Of a DNA stretch of 64,000 nt, positions 28,662-38,106 are shown in pieces (positions within the stretch are counted from its first letter, which is position 1; every line of letters starts with the position of its first letter). Both the position numbers and the translations under genes were made by a program. The stretch is from Ignavibacteriaceae bacterium (GTDB taxonomy: Bacteria > Bacteroidota > Ignavibacteria > Ignavibacteriales > Ignavibacteriaceae): contig JABWCL010000017.1 of NCBI GenBank assembly GCA_013360295.1, positions 1 to 64,000 of the forward strand, in the 5' to 3' direction. Under the pieces are notes generated by a model that was not told where the DNA came from, made no database searches, and was given only the letters and a program-made list of their open reading frames with translations.

Positions 28662-30389
28662 TTGTATTTAACGGATTATCTTATCGTCGCCGCCTATTTC
28701 GTCCTGAGCATCGGGATAGCACTCTATTACTCAAAGCGTTCGGGAAAAAACACCACCGAATTTTTCCTTTCGGGCAGAAACCTCCCCTGGTATCTCGCTG
28801 GCCTATCAATGGTCGCAACAACATTCGCCGCTGATACGCCGCTTGCTGTAACAGAACTGGTTGCAAAGAATGGAGTGTCAGGTAACTGGGTATGGTGGAA
28901 TTTTGTTTTTGGCGGGCTTCTCACCGTATTTTTCTTCGCGAAATTATGGCGCCGTTCCGGGATAATGACTGAGGTTGAATTCGCTGAGATACGTTATTCC
29001 GGAAAACCCGCAAGGTTCCTGAGAGGCTTCAGGGCTGTTTATCTTGGATTGTTCATGAATCTGATAATCATGGGCTGGGTAAATAAGGCGATGATCTCAA
29101 TACTATCCGGCTTATACGGTATCCCGGAAGCCACCGCGATATTATGGGTTGCCGGGATAATGGTGCTTGTTGCTGTCTATTCTGCGTTATCCGGATTATG
29201 GGGAGTCGTAGTCACTGACGCTATACAATTCGTCATTGCAATGGTGGGCTGTATTATACTCGCGGTGATTGTAGTGAATTCGCAGGAAGTCGGCGGAATC
29301 GTCGGGATGAAAGAAAAGCTTCCTCATTTTGTTTTCGATTTTTTCCCCAGAGTGGGGAGTAATGTTGAAACAATCAGCGGTACTTTTTCGTTGACAGTGG
29401 TTTCCTTCATAGCGTATATAGGGATACAATGGTGGGCGTCGTGGTATCCGGGAGCGGAACCGGGCGGCGGGGGATACGTGGCGCAGCGTATGATGTCCGC
29501 TAAAGATGAGAAGCACTCCCTCCTCGCGACACTCTTCTTTCAGGTGGCTCATTACGGCCTCCGCCCCTGGCCGTGGATCCTTGTCGGGCTCGCGTCCCTC
29601 ATTATTTATCCGGATCTCGGAGCTGATGAAAAGAAGATGGGATTTGTATATGCAATTAATGATTTCATGCCGGTCGGGTTAAAAGGGCTTCTGCTCGCGG
29701 CATTTCTGGCGGCGTATATGAGCACGATTGCCACCCAGCTGAACTGGGGTACGTCGTATCTTATAAATGACCTTTACAGGCGCTTTATGAGTCCCGGCGC
29801 TGAAGAAAAGAAATATGTCTTTGCCGCACGGATAATCACGATAGCACTGATGGCGCTCTCTCTGGCAATAACCCCCTTTATAACCAGGATCTCAGGAGCC
29901 TGGGAATTCATACTTGAGTGCGGGGCGGGCCTGGGATTAGTACTCATATTAAGATGGTTCTGGTGGAGAATAAACGCGTGGTCTGAGATCTCTGCGACAA
30001 TAACCCCGTTTATTATACTGCCTGTATTGAAGTATTATGATATCCATTTTCCCCTCTCCCTGTTTTATCTGAGCGGGATCACCACTGTGGTATGGCTTAT
30101 TGTTACTTATCTCACAAAGCCCACCGATGAGTCAGTCCTGATGGAGTTTTACAAAAGGGTTCATCCGGGAGGAGTATTATGGAATCCAATAGCCAAAAAA
30201 TTACCTGAGATCAAGAGCACATCAAACTTCCCCTTGATGTTCCTTTCTTGGATAGCGGGCATTTTTTTGGTATATTCGCTGTTGTTTTCTATAGGGAGTT
30301 TTATACTTTTAGAAACAATTAATGGTTTTGTTTATCTGATTATAGCCTCCGTTTCATTCTTTGTAATTAATTGGGCAATTACAAAATAG
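28662..30389 (+). CDS. Sodium:solute symporter family transporter (second copy, divergent)
   Basis: A 575-residue SSS family protein. Family marks: YLTDYLIVAAYFVLSIGIALYYSKRSG, then TTEFFLSGRNLPWYLAGLSM, ATTFAADTPLAVTEL, and a late helix with YMSTIATQLNWGTSYLINDLYRR. The TTG at 28662 is the natural start. The frame is open further upstream into the previous gene, but those residues are not family-like. It is only distantly similar to the neighbouring symporter, so the pair is not a recent duplication. Substrate unknown. Confidence 0.88.
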   Translation: MYLTDYLIVAAYFVLSIGIALYYSKRSGKNTTEFFLSGRNLPWYLAGLSMVATTFAADTPLAVTELVAKNGVSGNWVWWNFVFGGLLTVFFFAKLWRRSGIMTEVEFAEIRYSGKPARFLRGFRAVYLGLFMNLIIMGWVNKAMISILSGLYGIPEATAILWVAGIMVLVAVYSALSGLWGVVVTDAIQFVIAMVGCIILAVIVVNSQEVGGIVGMKEKLPHFVFDFFPRVGSNVETISGTFSLTVVSFIAYIGIQWWASWYPGAEPGGGGYVAQRMMSAKDEKHSLLATLFFQVAHYGLRPWPWILVGLASLIIYPDLGADEKKMGFVYAINDFMPVGLKGLLLAAFLAAYMSTIATQLNWGTSYLINDLYRRFMSPGAEEKKYVFAARIITIALMALSLAITPFITRISGAWEFILECGAGLGLVLILRWFWWRINAWSEISATITPFIILPVLKYYDIHFPLSLFYLSGITTVVWLIVTYLTKPTDESVLMEFYKRVHPGGVLWNPIAKKLPEIKSTSNFPLMFLSWIAGIFLVYSLLFSIGSFILLETINGFVYLIIASVSFFVINWAITK

Positions 30390-30394
30390 AAGTA

Positions 30395-30420
30395 ATATCT
30401 TCAGGCAAGATATAGTCTTT
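30395..30420 (+). terminator. Weak terminator-like hairpin after the second symporter
   Basis: ATATCTT at 30395-30401 pairs with AAGATAT at 30407-30413 around a five-base loop; only a short T-run follows. The low GC makes it a weak candidate. Confidence 0.3.
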
Positions 30421-30491
30421 AAAATATAATTGGGTGAATTAACTTATCTCAAAATATTATATCAATATTTTTCAATTATTATTATAACGAT

Positions 30492-31340
30492 TTGATTCCA
30501 AAAGAGAGACTTAAACAGGTCAAATTGGTAATCTTCGACCTTGACGGGACCCTTCTAGATGATAAGGGAGAAATAGGGAGAGATACAGTTGATCTGGTAA
30601 AAAAGCTTGATAATTACGGGGTCCAGTTTTCCTTCGCTAGCGGAAGACTACACTCGGCTCTGACCGATTACGCGGCCCAGCTAAAAATTCACACCCCACT
30701 GATCTCCCTGGATGGCTGTCTTATTCAGAGCTATCCGGCAGGGACGACTATATACCAGTCCGTTATGCCGGTTAAACACGTATTAAAAACCATCGCCCTT
30801 GCCGAAAAATTTCTGGTCAAGTTTGCTCTTTGTCATGCAGATGCTATCTATTTTACTGAACACAATTCGCTTATTGCTGATCTTATAGATAAATTCGGGG
30901 CGAAGTATGAAGAAGTTCACTCCTACACCAATCTGGTTGATAAAACGCTTGAAATTGTGCTTGTGAGCGAGTTCAAGGATTATATCAAAGAGATAGAAAA
31001 AAGATTATCCTTTCCATATTCATTGGGGCTTACTACGACATACTCAAAATCATATCAGAATCCCGGGATGTATCTTCTTGAGATAAGGAAACACGGATCA
31101 AGTAAAGCCACTGGTCTTAAGAAACTTGCTTCCCACCTTAAGATCGGAATATCTGAAACTGCTGTTATCGGGGACTGGTACAATGATAAATCTCTTTTTG
31201 ATACCAAAGCAGTTAAAGTTGCTGTTGCCAACGCGGTACCCGAGATAAAGTTCCTCTCTGATTATGTTACCCAGAGGAGTAACGATGAAGATGGCGTTGC
31301 CGAGTTTCTTGAGATGCTCTATAAAGCAAAAGTAGACTAA
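30492..31340 (+). CDS. HAD-superfamily (Cof-type) phosphatase
   Basis: A 282-residue haloacid-dehalogenase hydrolase of the Cof subfamily: nucleophile motif FDLDGTLLDD near residue 15, SGRLHSAL (motif II region), a capping domain, and VIGDWYNDKSLFD (motif IV). It should dephosphorylate a sugar or coenzyme phosphate; the exact substrate is not predictable. The start is TTG at 30492. A short terminator hairpin follows. Confidence 0.9.
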   Translation: MIPKERLKQVKLVIFDLDGTLLDDKGEIGRDTVDLVKKLDNYGVQFSFASGRLHSALTDYAAQLKIHTPLISLDGCLIQSYPAGTTIYQSVMPVKHVLKTIALAEKFLVKFALCHADAIYFTEHNSLIADLIDKFGAKYEEVHSYTNLVDKTLEIVLVSEFKDYIKEIEKRLSFPYSLGLTTTYSKSYQNPGMYLLEIRKHGSSKATGLKKLASHLKIGISETAVIGDWYNDKSLFDTKAVKVAVANAVPEIKFLSDYVTQRSNDEDGVAEFLEMLYKAKVD

Positions 31341-31359
31341 ATTCCCTCCCTTCCTTAAT

Positions 31360-31382
31360 CCCGGTAACACCGGGTATTTTTT
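31360..31382 (+). terminator. Rho-independent terminator after the HAD gene
   Basis: CCCGGT at 31360-31365 pairs with ACCGGG at 31369-31374 around an AAC loop, followed by TATTTTTT. It isolates the HAD gene from the next operon. Confidence 0.75.
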
Positions 31383-31408
31383 CACCCCAATTACTTAATT
31401 TTTCGTAA

Positions 31409-31437
31409 TTTACATAATATTTTATCCAGAGAATATT
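31409..31437 (+). promoter_or_regulatory. Candidate promoter of the pgpH-to-ligase operon
   Basis: TTTACA at 31409-31414 and AATATT at 31432-31437 are 17 bases apart, immediately after a terminator and 30 bases before the ATG at 31468. The -35 box matches five of six positions. Confidence 0.4.
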
Positions 31438-31467
31438 ATTTAACCGTAAACACGGCAAAACATTTTT

Positions 31468-33654
31468 ATGAGTAAATCCTTTTTTAGCGCTGAAAGACTG
31501 AAGACCGGAATCCGGGTCAAGATACTGCTTATCGTGGTAACAGCGCTGCTTATTACTTTTATGTTCCCGGAAGGGCGATCGCTTGAAGCAGAAGCCACTG
31601 TTGGAAGTGTATGGCTGCAGGATGACCTTATCGCGCCGTTCAATATACCAATTCTGAAAAGTGAAGAAGCGTATAAAACAGATATTAAACGCGCCGAATC
31701 CCGTGTCTACCTCGTTTTTGTCCCCCAGGATATAATCCCCGCTAAAATGGAGGACTCTATTAAAAGATACAATGAGTATCTGGTTAATGAGATTGACGGC
31801 AGAATTAAGAATAAACCGAAGGATGATGAGCAGCCTACTTTCCTTACGAGCAATTCATACGCTCGAATTAAAGCAGAAAGAGAAAAAGAACTCAAAAAGA
31901 GGAGTTCTTCGGTTAGCTTATTCCTTAAAGAAGCTGAACGGTTAACAAGAATAATATATGATAAAGGCATACTGGGCGGGATAGCTCAAAGCAGCCTTTC
32001 TGATAGTATTGCGGTCAGACGCGGAAATATTGACCAGGTTGTCGGCAGGTCACGGTTTATACATAAGGAAGAGATAAAACCTGAACTCTTTAAGCTTATT
32101 TCACAAACAAAAATAATTGATGATCTTAAAGCGCCCCTCTTAGAGTACGTCGATCATTTTATCGTACCGAACCTGACATATGATCAGGGTTTTACGGAAG
32201 AGGAAAAAACAGTTCAGAGGGCAAGTGTTGGAAGATTTTTGGGTATTATTAATGAGAATGAAAAAATAGTCGGAAAACACGAGAAGATCACTCCGGAGAT
32301 AAAACTGCGCCTTGATTCGTATAAACTTGCTAAAGCAAGCAACCTCGATGAGGGTAGTTATTATCTTCAGTTGCTGGGAAAATTCCTGCACATCACCGCG
32401 CTGATTTCACTGCTCGGAGTTTTTATTTTCTTTTTCCGTAAAAGAATACTCGCTGACAACACAAAACTGCTGCTTATTGCCATAATGATCCTCTGGATCA
32501 GTTTCGTTACGTACCTGGTTAACTTTATTCAGGTAACTGATTCAATGCAGTTCCTTGTATTTGTGCCTGCCGCGTCAATGCTTCTCACGATAATGTTTGA
32601 TTCCCGTATAGGTTTTTACAGCACAACGATAATTGCCCTTATCGCGGCGGCGCTGAGGGGAAACGATTATATTTTCGCGGTAATGAATATAGCAGCAGGA
32701 GCCCTCTCTGCCTACAGCGTGAGGGATATTAAAGAGAGAACTCAGATATTCAGGTCATTTACGTTTATCCTTATCGGATATACAATCACGATAATAGCTT
32801 TCGCGCTTGAACGTTTCGAGCCATTCTCCAAGATGGTATATGATCTGGCGTTTGCTGCATCTGGGGCGTTAATCAGTCCTGTACTAACCTACGGACTGCT
32901 TATTTTCTTTGAAAGATTATTCAAGATCACCACTGACCTTACACTTCTCGAACTTACCAATTTTGACCGTCCCGCGTTAAAAGAGCTTGCGCTGAAGGCG
33001 CCGGGCTCATTCAATCATTCACTGGTTATGGGCACGATCGCGGAAGCCGCTGCCGAAAAAATAGGGGCGAATGCGCTCCTCGCGAGAGTTGGAGCTTATT
33101 ATCACGACATTGGCAAGGTTATTTCTCCTGTACACTTTGTTGAAAATCAGATTGACGTTGCGAATCCGCACGACTCGTTACTCCCCGAGGAATCTGTGAA
33201 AGTCATAATAAATCACGTTAAACGCGGAAAAGAACTTGCTGAGTCGTATAATCTTCCGCAGGAAATAATAGACTTTATACCGATGCACCACGGCACATCT
33301 GTTATTACTTATTTTTATGAAAAAGCAAAAAGCACTTCCGGAGGAAAACCCGTGGATATTAATAAGTTCCGCTACCCCGGCCCGAAACCAAACAGTAAGG
33401 AGACCGCTATTGTTATGCTTGCGGATAGCTGCGAATCCGCGGTCAAATCAATGGAGGAGCCGGACCAGGATAAAGTAGAGAATATGATAAGCAATCTTAT
33501 CCAGGCAAGAATTGATGACGGACAGTTGGATGAATCAAACCTTACATTTAAGGATCTTGTCGCCATTAAAGAAGTATTCGCGAATATACTGATCAGTCAG
33601 CATTATCGGCGCATCAAGTACCCCAACCAGGAAGAACTTGAGAGAGGTGATTGA
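31468..33654 (+). CDS. pgpH: 7TM-HD cyclic-di-AMP phosphodiesterase-like protein
   Basis: A 728-residue membrane protein with the PgpH layout: one N-terminal transmembrane helix (about 17-35), a 270-residue outer domain, seven transmembrane helices (about 305-475), and a cytoplasmic HD phosphohydrolase domain whose metal ligands include the HD pair in AYYHDIGKV (about residues 544-547) plus SFNHSLVMG and MHHGTS. PgpH degrades c-di-AMP in Firmicutes; that role is inferred here by family. It heads six overlapping genes. Confidence 0.9.
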   Translation: MSKSFFSAERLKTGIRVKILLIVVTALLITFMFPEGRSLEAEATVGSVWLQDDLIAPFNIPILKSEEAYKTDIKRAESRVYLVFVPQDIIPAKMEDSIKRYNEYLVNEIDGRIKNKPKDDEQPTFLTSNSYARIKAEREKELKKRSSSVSLFLKEAERLTRIIYDKGILGGIAQSSLSDSIAVRRGNIDQVVGRSRFIHKEEIKPELFKLISQTKIIDDLKAPLLEYVDHFIVPNLTYDQGFTEEEKTVQRASVGRFLGIINENEKIVGKHEKITPEIKLRLDSYKLAKASNLDEGSYYLQLLGKFLHITALISLLGVFIFFFRKRILADNTKLLLIAIMILWISFVTYLVNFIQVTDSMQFLVFVPAASMLLTIMFDSRIGFYSTTIIALIAAALRGNDYIFAVMNIAAGALSAYSVRDIKERTQIFRSFTFILIGYTITIIAFALERFEPFSKMVYDLAFAASGALISPVLTYGLLIFFERLFKITTDLTLLELTNFDRPALKELALKAPGSFNHSLVMGTIAEAAAEKIGANALLARVGAYYHDIGKVISPVHFVENQIDVANPHDSLLPEESVKVIINHVKRGKELAESYNLPQEIIDFIPMHHGTSVITYFYEKAKSTSGGKPVDINKFRYPGPKPNSKETAIVMLADSCESAVKSMEEPDQDKVENMISNLIQARIDDGQLDESNLTFKDLVAIKEVFANILISQHYRRIKYPNQEELERGD

Positions 33655-34556
33655 AAGAGTACCGGCTTTTTGATTTTGCGGAGGAATATTTGAGCACCCT
33701 GAAGTTTGAAAGGAATCTTTCGGAGAACACGATCGCGTCTTACCGGACAGATCTTAGAAGTTTTCTAAAGTATTGCGAGGGCGCAAGGATTAATGACCTC
33801 GATGAGATATCGGAGAAGACTGCTTCAGGTTTCTTCAGGGAATTGCTTAAAGCCGGACTGAGCGCTAATTCAGCCTCGCGGTATTTCTCATCCGTAAAAG
33901 GATTTTTTATCTTCCTGCTTGAGAATAATTATATAAATCGTGATCCGATGGCAACGCTTGACGCTCCCAGGGTAAAGCGCGCACTTCCCGAATACCTGAC
34001 GCTCAGCGAAATTGATGCTATATTCTCGATTCCGGATGTGGAAGATAAGTACGGATTGCGTGACAGAACTTTGCTTGAGGTTATGTACTCCTGCGGGTTG
34101 AGGGTTTCTGAACTGATCAATCTGAACATTTCTGATCTCTACCTTGACTCGGAAGTGATAAGAGTTTTCGGAAAAGGATCCAAGGAGCGTTTTGTTCCGA
34201 TCGGAAGCAGCGCGGTGAACTGGTTAAACAAATACTTTCAGGAATCCAGGCCTTTGCTGCTCAAACCGAGAGATACTGGGAACGCTGTATTTCTGAATTC
34301 ACGCGGCACGAAGTTGAGCAGGATGGGTGTATGGAAAATACTTCACGAGCACTCTGCTGCGGCCGGAATAACGAAGGATGTCCACCCGCACATTTTTCGC
34401 CACTCATTTGCCACCCACTTGCTTGAAGGAGGCGCCGACCTGAGGGCAGTGCAGGAGATGCTCGGGCACGTAAGTATATCAACAACGCAGATATATACAC
34501 ACGTGGACCGGGAGTTCGTAAAACAGGAGCATAAACAATATCATCCGAGAGGTTAA
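33651..34556 (+). CDS. xerD: Tyrosine recombinase XerC/XerD
   Basis: A 301-residue site-specific recombinase that resolves chromosome dimers at dif. An N-terminal SAM-like core-binding domain (ENTIASYRTDLRSFLKYCE) is followed by the catalytic domain with all residues in place: R151, K175, H247, R250, H273 and the nucleophile Y282. The TTG start overlaps the pgpH stop by four bases (TTGA) behind an AGAGG site. FtsK, its activator, is encoded at 8056. XerC and XerD are hard to tell apart; a single-Xer system is possible. Confidence 0.95.
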   Translation: MKEYRLFDFAEEYLSTLKFERNLSENTIASYRTDLRSFLKYCEGARINDLDEISEKTASGFFRELLKAGLSANSASRYFSSVKGFFIFLLENNYINRDPMATLDAPRVKRALPEYLTLSEIDAIFSIPDVEDKYGLRDRTLLEVMYSCGLRVSELINLNISDLYLDSEVIRVFGKGSKERFVPIGSSAVNWLNKYFQESRPLLLKPRDTGNAVFLNSRGTKLSRMGVWKILHEHSAAAGITKDVHPHIFRHSFATHLLEGGADLRAVQEMLGHVSISTTQIYTHVDREFVKQEHKQYHPRG

Positions 34557-34559
34557 CTG

Positions 34560-35219
34560 ATGCCAGAGATCGAAATAAGCGAAAAGCTTACTGTGTTTTT
34601 AATATTTCTTCCGTTGTTTTTTCTTTCAATTGCTTTTCACGAATTCGCGCACGCGATTATGGCATATAAAAAAGGGGATCCGACGGCAAAGGATGAAGGA
34701 AGGCTCACGCTTAATCCGCTGAAGCATATTGATCTGTTTGGTTCCCTGGTAATGCCTCTTATCTCTTTCTCTTCCGGACTGGCACTGATCGGATGGGCAA
34801 AGCCTGTTCCGGTCAACCGCAGTTACTTCCGTGATCCAATAAAGGACGATATCGTCGTAACTTTCGCGGGGCCGTTCTCCAACCTCATACTTTGTTTCGT
34901 ATTCGCGATGGTCTTTAGTTTTGCGTATAATCAGCCCTCGCTTAGCCAAAATACAATTCTGATAAGAATTCTTTTCCTGGCCATCTACCTGAACGCGTTC
35001 CTGTTCCTGTTTAACCTGCTGCCGATACCTCCTCTTGACGGCGCTCATCTCCTCTACGATTTTTTCCCAGGTGAGTTTACTGCCAGATACCTTAATCTCG
35101 GTTTGTACGGGTCAATCATACTTTTACTTTTTATTTACAGCCCGCTATGGCGCTACTTCTCTTACGCGCTTAATTTTATCATACAGTCCTTTTTATCTCT
35201 TACCGGAGCAAAATTATGA
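34560..35219 (+). CDS. Site-2 protease family (M50) membrane metalloprotease
   Basis: A 219-residue polytopic membrane protein with the zinc site HEFAH (H27, E28, H31) in the first helix and the third ligand D160 in PPLDG, the M50 pattern. It lacks the PDZ domain of RseP, so it belongs to the compact YwhC/M50B type. It would cleave a transmembrane substrate; none is evident, although a sigma/anti-sigma pair lies at 15.4-16.6 kb. It overlaps the next gene by four bases. Confidence 0.9.
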   Translation: MPEIEISEKLTVFLIFLPLFFLSIAFHEFAHAIMAYKKGDPTAKDEGRLTLNPLKHIDLFGSLVMPLISFSSGLALIGWAKPVPVNRSYFRDPIKDDIVVTFAGPFSNLILCFVFAMVFSFAYNQPSLSQNTILIRILFLAIYLNAFLFLFNLLPIPPLDGAHLLYDFFPGEFTARYLNLGLYGSIILLLFIYSPLWRYFSYALNFIIQSFLSLTGAKL

Positions 35220-36250
35220 GACTATTCAGTGTATTCTTTATTGTTGTACTTTCCGTTTTCACCGGATGCGATCAACCGAAAAACGAGGCAGGGGGGGAAC
35301 AGCAGGAATTATCCGATACATCATATTCCTCGCCTGCGGGATCATTTTATTTTGTGGCTCAGTTTGAAGGGAAGAATGCTCTTTACTCTCACCCGCTTGA
35401 AGGTGGTGAAAATGAGATAATCTGGAGCAGCAGGACGGAATCAGTTGTTGAAGTATTATATTCACCCGATATGAGAAGGTTATATTTTATTACTTCCCCT
35501 GATTATGGTAAAAGAGGAGTCTTCTCCTATTTCAGTAAACTGAAACTTTATTTTATGGAAACTGCCGCGGATAAAAAAGTAACCCAGCTTGTTCAGCCGG
35601 GAGACTGCGTAAACTACCGGCTCTTCTTTGAAAATGAAGATATGCTTAAACTGGAAATAAATATGTTCGCGGATAACGAACATAAATCCGTGAAGCATAC
35701 CGAATGGGTCTTTGATGCTGCCGGGAAAAATCTTGAAAAGAAGGATAATATTGTGGATATCACTGTGGAAGGATTCCCGCAGCTTGGGAAGCCTCCGATT
35801 GATTTTGTTTCCGCTGACGGCAAGTACTCGCTCGCGATTAACAAAGAAGAGATGGTCGTGGTTAAAGAGTTGAGCCAGCGTGGATACGATGAAATTATAA
35901 AAGCCGATAAACCCCTCAGCAGGATTGGATTCTCCGCGACAAACGACAAGGTTGTTTTTACAAAAGTAGATGTATCCCCCTCGAATGAAACACTATATGA
36001 TGAATCGCCGCAGACTTCCGAACTTATTGTGTATTCAATATTGAATAAAAAAATCGGGATGCACGTCAAGGGATCCGGACTTAAAAACTTCATTATTATG
36101 GGTGATATATTGATATATGACGACGGTTTCGGGCCGAAATCTGAAATCGCTGTGATTAACCTTAAAACACTGAAAGAACTTAAACGCTTTAGCGTTAAAG
36201 GGGGCGCGGGTTTATTTAACATTCCAACCATTCCAAATTACGAAGCATAG
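35216..36250 (+). CDS. Lipoprotein, probable beta-propeller
   Basis: A 344-residue protein with a lipoprotein signal peptide whose acylated cysteine is C18 (FTGC; position -3 is Phe, a slightly unusual lipobox). The mature part has TolB/WD40-like repeats of strands such as FYFVAQFEGKNALYSHPL, VVEVLYSPDMRRLYFIT and RIGFSATNDKVVFTK. No enzyme motif is visible. It is tightly coupled to the protease before it and the ABC exporter after it, so an envelope role is likely. Confidence 0.65.
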   Translation: MRLFSVFFIVVLSVFTGCDQPKNEAGGEQQELSDTSYSSPAGSFYFVAQFEGKNALYSHPLEGGENEIIWSSRTESVVEVLYSPDMRRLYFITSPDYGKRGVFSYFSKLKLYFMETAADKKVTQLVQPGDCVNYRLFFENEDMLKLEINMFADNEHKSVKHTEWVFDAAGKNLEKKDNIVDITVEGFPQLGKPPIDFVSADGKYSLAINKEEMVVVKELSQRGYDEIIKADKPLSRIGFSATNDKVVFTKVDVSPSNETLYDESPQTSELIVYSILNKKIGMHVKGSGLKNFIIMGDILIYDDGFGPKSEIAVINLKTLKELKRFSVKGGAGLFNIPTIPNYEA

Positions 36251-38106
36251 TGAAGACCTATTTCAGAATATTAAGATACGCTAAAAAGTACTGGCATTAC
36301 CTCGCCGTCTCAATGGCGTGCACGATCCTTTACGCCGCGCTGAACGGCGCATCTGTTTACCTTTCTATTCCGCTGCTTGACACTCTTTTCCAGGAGAGCG
36401 CTCAAAGAACTGAACAGGCAGTAAAGCCGACACAAACGGATTCTATGCTGCCCTCCTGGCTGAAGGATATAAAGGATTCGGCCGCGCAGTCATTTAATAA
36501 TTTTATTTTTACCAATGATAAACTGGAATCGCTTTTCAGGATTTGTATCGTAATATTATTCGCTTTCCTCGCGAAGAACCTGGCAGGCTACGCGCAGGCA
36601 TACTTCCTTACTTACGTTGAGCAAGGGATAATGAATGATCTCAGGAATGAAGCTTACAGGCACCTGCACAAACTTCCGATGAGTTACTTTAAAAATGAAC
36701 GCGTGGGGAACCTGATATCCAGGATCATAAACGATGCTAATGTGGTTCAGACCAGTATTTCAGCAGCGTTCCTCAACGCTATCCGGGAACCATTGACAAT
36801 AATTGTTTTCCTCGGGATTGCCATAAGCATAAGCTGGCAGTTAACCTTGCTCGCGCTGATCATACTGCCGTTTTCAATGCTCATTATCTCGTGGATCGGG
36901 CTTAAACTGCGCCGGCACAGCGGTATGATACAGGAGAAAATGGCGGATATTACAAGTATCATCCAGGAGACCATATCGGGGGTTAAAATTGTAAAAGCAT
37001 TCGGAATGGAAGAATACGAAAATGAGAAGTTCGGAAACCAGACAAGGCGTTTTTTCCGGATGATGCTCCGCCTTACGAGGACGAGAAATCTTTCTTCGCC
37101 GCTTACCGAGTTCCTGAGTATCTGCGTAGGGGTTGTAATTATTTATTACGGCGGTAAACTCGTTTTGATTGATCATTCTCTGAAGGCGAGCGAGTTTATG
37201 GGTTTCCTCTTCGCGATCTTCCAGATGATGCCTCCGATCAAGGAACTTAGCAGCGTAAACAACAGGATACAGGAATCCTCGGCGGCAGGAGACAGGATCT
37301 TCGAGATCATTGATACTGAGCCTTTGATACGCAACATCCCCGGCGCTGTTGAAGTATCAGGTTTGAAAGATGAGATTACATTTGATAACATTTCATTCCA
37401 TTATGACGACAGCCCAGAACTTGTTCTTAATAATGTGGACTTCAAAGTTAAAAAGGGGGAGATAATCGCGCTCGTTGGTCCCAGCGGCGGCGGTAAGTCT
37501 ACCCTGGTGGATCTTATTCCACGCTTCTTTGATCCCTCTTCCGGAAAAATAATGATTGACGGAGTTGACATCAAGACCATTTCAATTGAAAGTCTTAGGA
37601 AACTAATGGGGATAGTGACCCAGGAAACTATTCTCTTTAATGAATCAATCAGGAAGAATATTGCTTACGGATTAGGTGAACATCCGATGGATGAAATTCA
37701 GAAAGCAGCGAAACTCGCGAACGCGCATAATTTTATAATGGAACTTCCCGAAGGATATGATACGATAATCGGCGAAAGAGGCTTGAAGATATCGGGCGGT
37801 CAGAGGCAAAGAATCTCAATCGCGCGCGCGCTTCTGAAGAACCCGCAGATAATGATATTCGATGAAGCAACATCAGCCCTGGATAATGAATCTGAACAGC
37901 TGGTACAGGAAGCCATAGACAGAATGATGATCAACAGAACAACTTTTGTCATCGCGCACCGTTTAAGTACAATCAAAAATGCAACACGTATTATTGTCAT
38001 TGACCGGGGGCGGATTGTTCAGTTGGGCGCTCACGATGAACTGATAGCAGATGAATCCGGGATATATAAGCGGTTATATGAAATGCAGTTCAGGGATCAT
38101 TTATGA
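36250..38106 (+). CDS. msbA: MsbA-type ABC transporter
   Basis: A 618-residue fused membrane-ATPase half-transporter, which forms homodimers and flips lipid A-core or other lipid-linked substrates. Six transmembrane helices (about 15-345) precede the ATPase domain with Walker A GPSGGGKS (410-417), signature ISGGQ (514-518), Walker B acidic pair D538-E539 and H-loop H570. The GTG start overlaps the lipoprotein stop by one base. Next to an O-antigen ligase, an LPS or glycolipid exporter role is likely, though related multidrug exporters look alike. Confidence 0.9.
   Translation: MKTYFRILRYAKKYWHYLAVSMACTILYAALNGASVYLSIPLLDTLFQESAQRTEQAVKPTQTDSMLPSWLKDIKDSAAQSFNNFIFTNDKLESLFRICIVILFAFLAKNLAGYAQAYFLTYVEQGIMNDLRNEAYRHLHKLPMSYFKNERVGNLISRIINDANVVQTSISAAFLNAIREPLTIIVFLGIAISISWQLTLLALIILPFSMLIISWIGLKLRRHSGMIQEKMADITSIIQETISGVKIVKAFGMEEYENEKFGNQTRRFFRMMLRLTRTRNLSSPLTEFLSICVGVVIIYYGGKLVLIDHSLKASEFMGFLFAIFQMMPPIKELSSVNNRIQESSAAGDRIFEIIDTEPLIRNIPGAVEVSGLKDEITFDNISFHYDDSPELVLNNVDFKVKKGEIIALVGPSGGGKSTLVDLIPRFFDPSSGKIMIDGVDIKTISIESLRKLMGIVTQETILFNESIRKNIAYGLGEHPMDEIQKAAKLANAHNFIMELPEGYDTIIGERGLKISGGQRQRISIARALLKNPQIMIFDEATSALDNESEQLVQEAIDRMMINRTTFVIAHRLSTIKNATRIIVIDRGRIVQLGAHDELIADESGIYKRLYEMQFRDHL

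Noticed and set aside
33651-34556. xerD copy as a phage integrase
   Set aside because: It is a Xer-type recombinase in a housekeeping operon; no phage genes or attachment sites are near.
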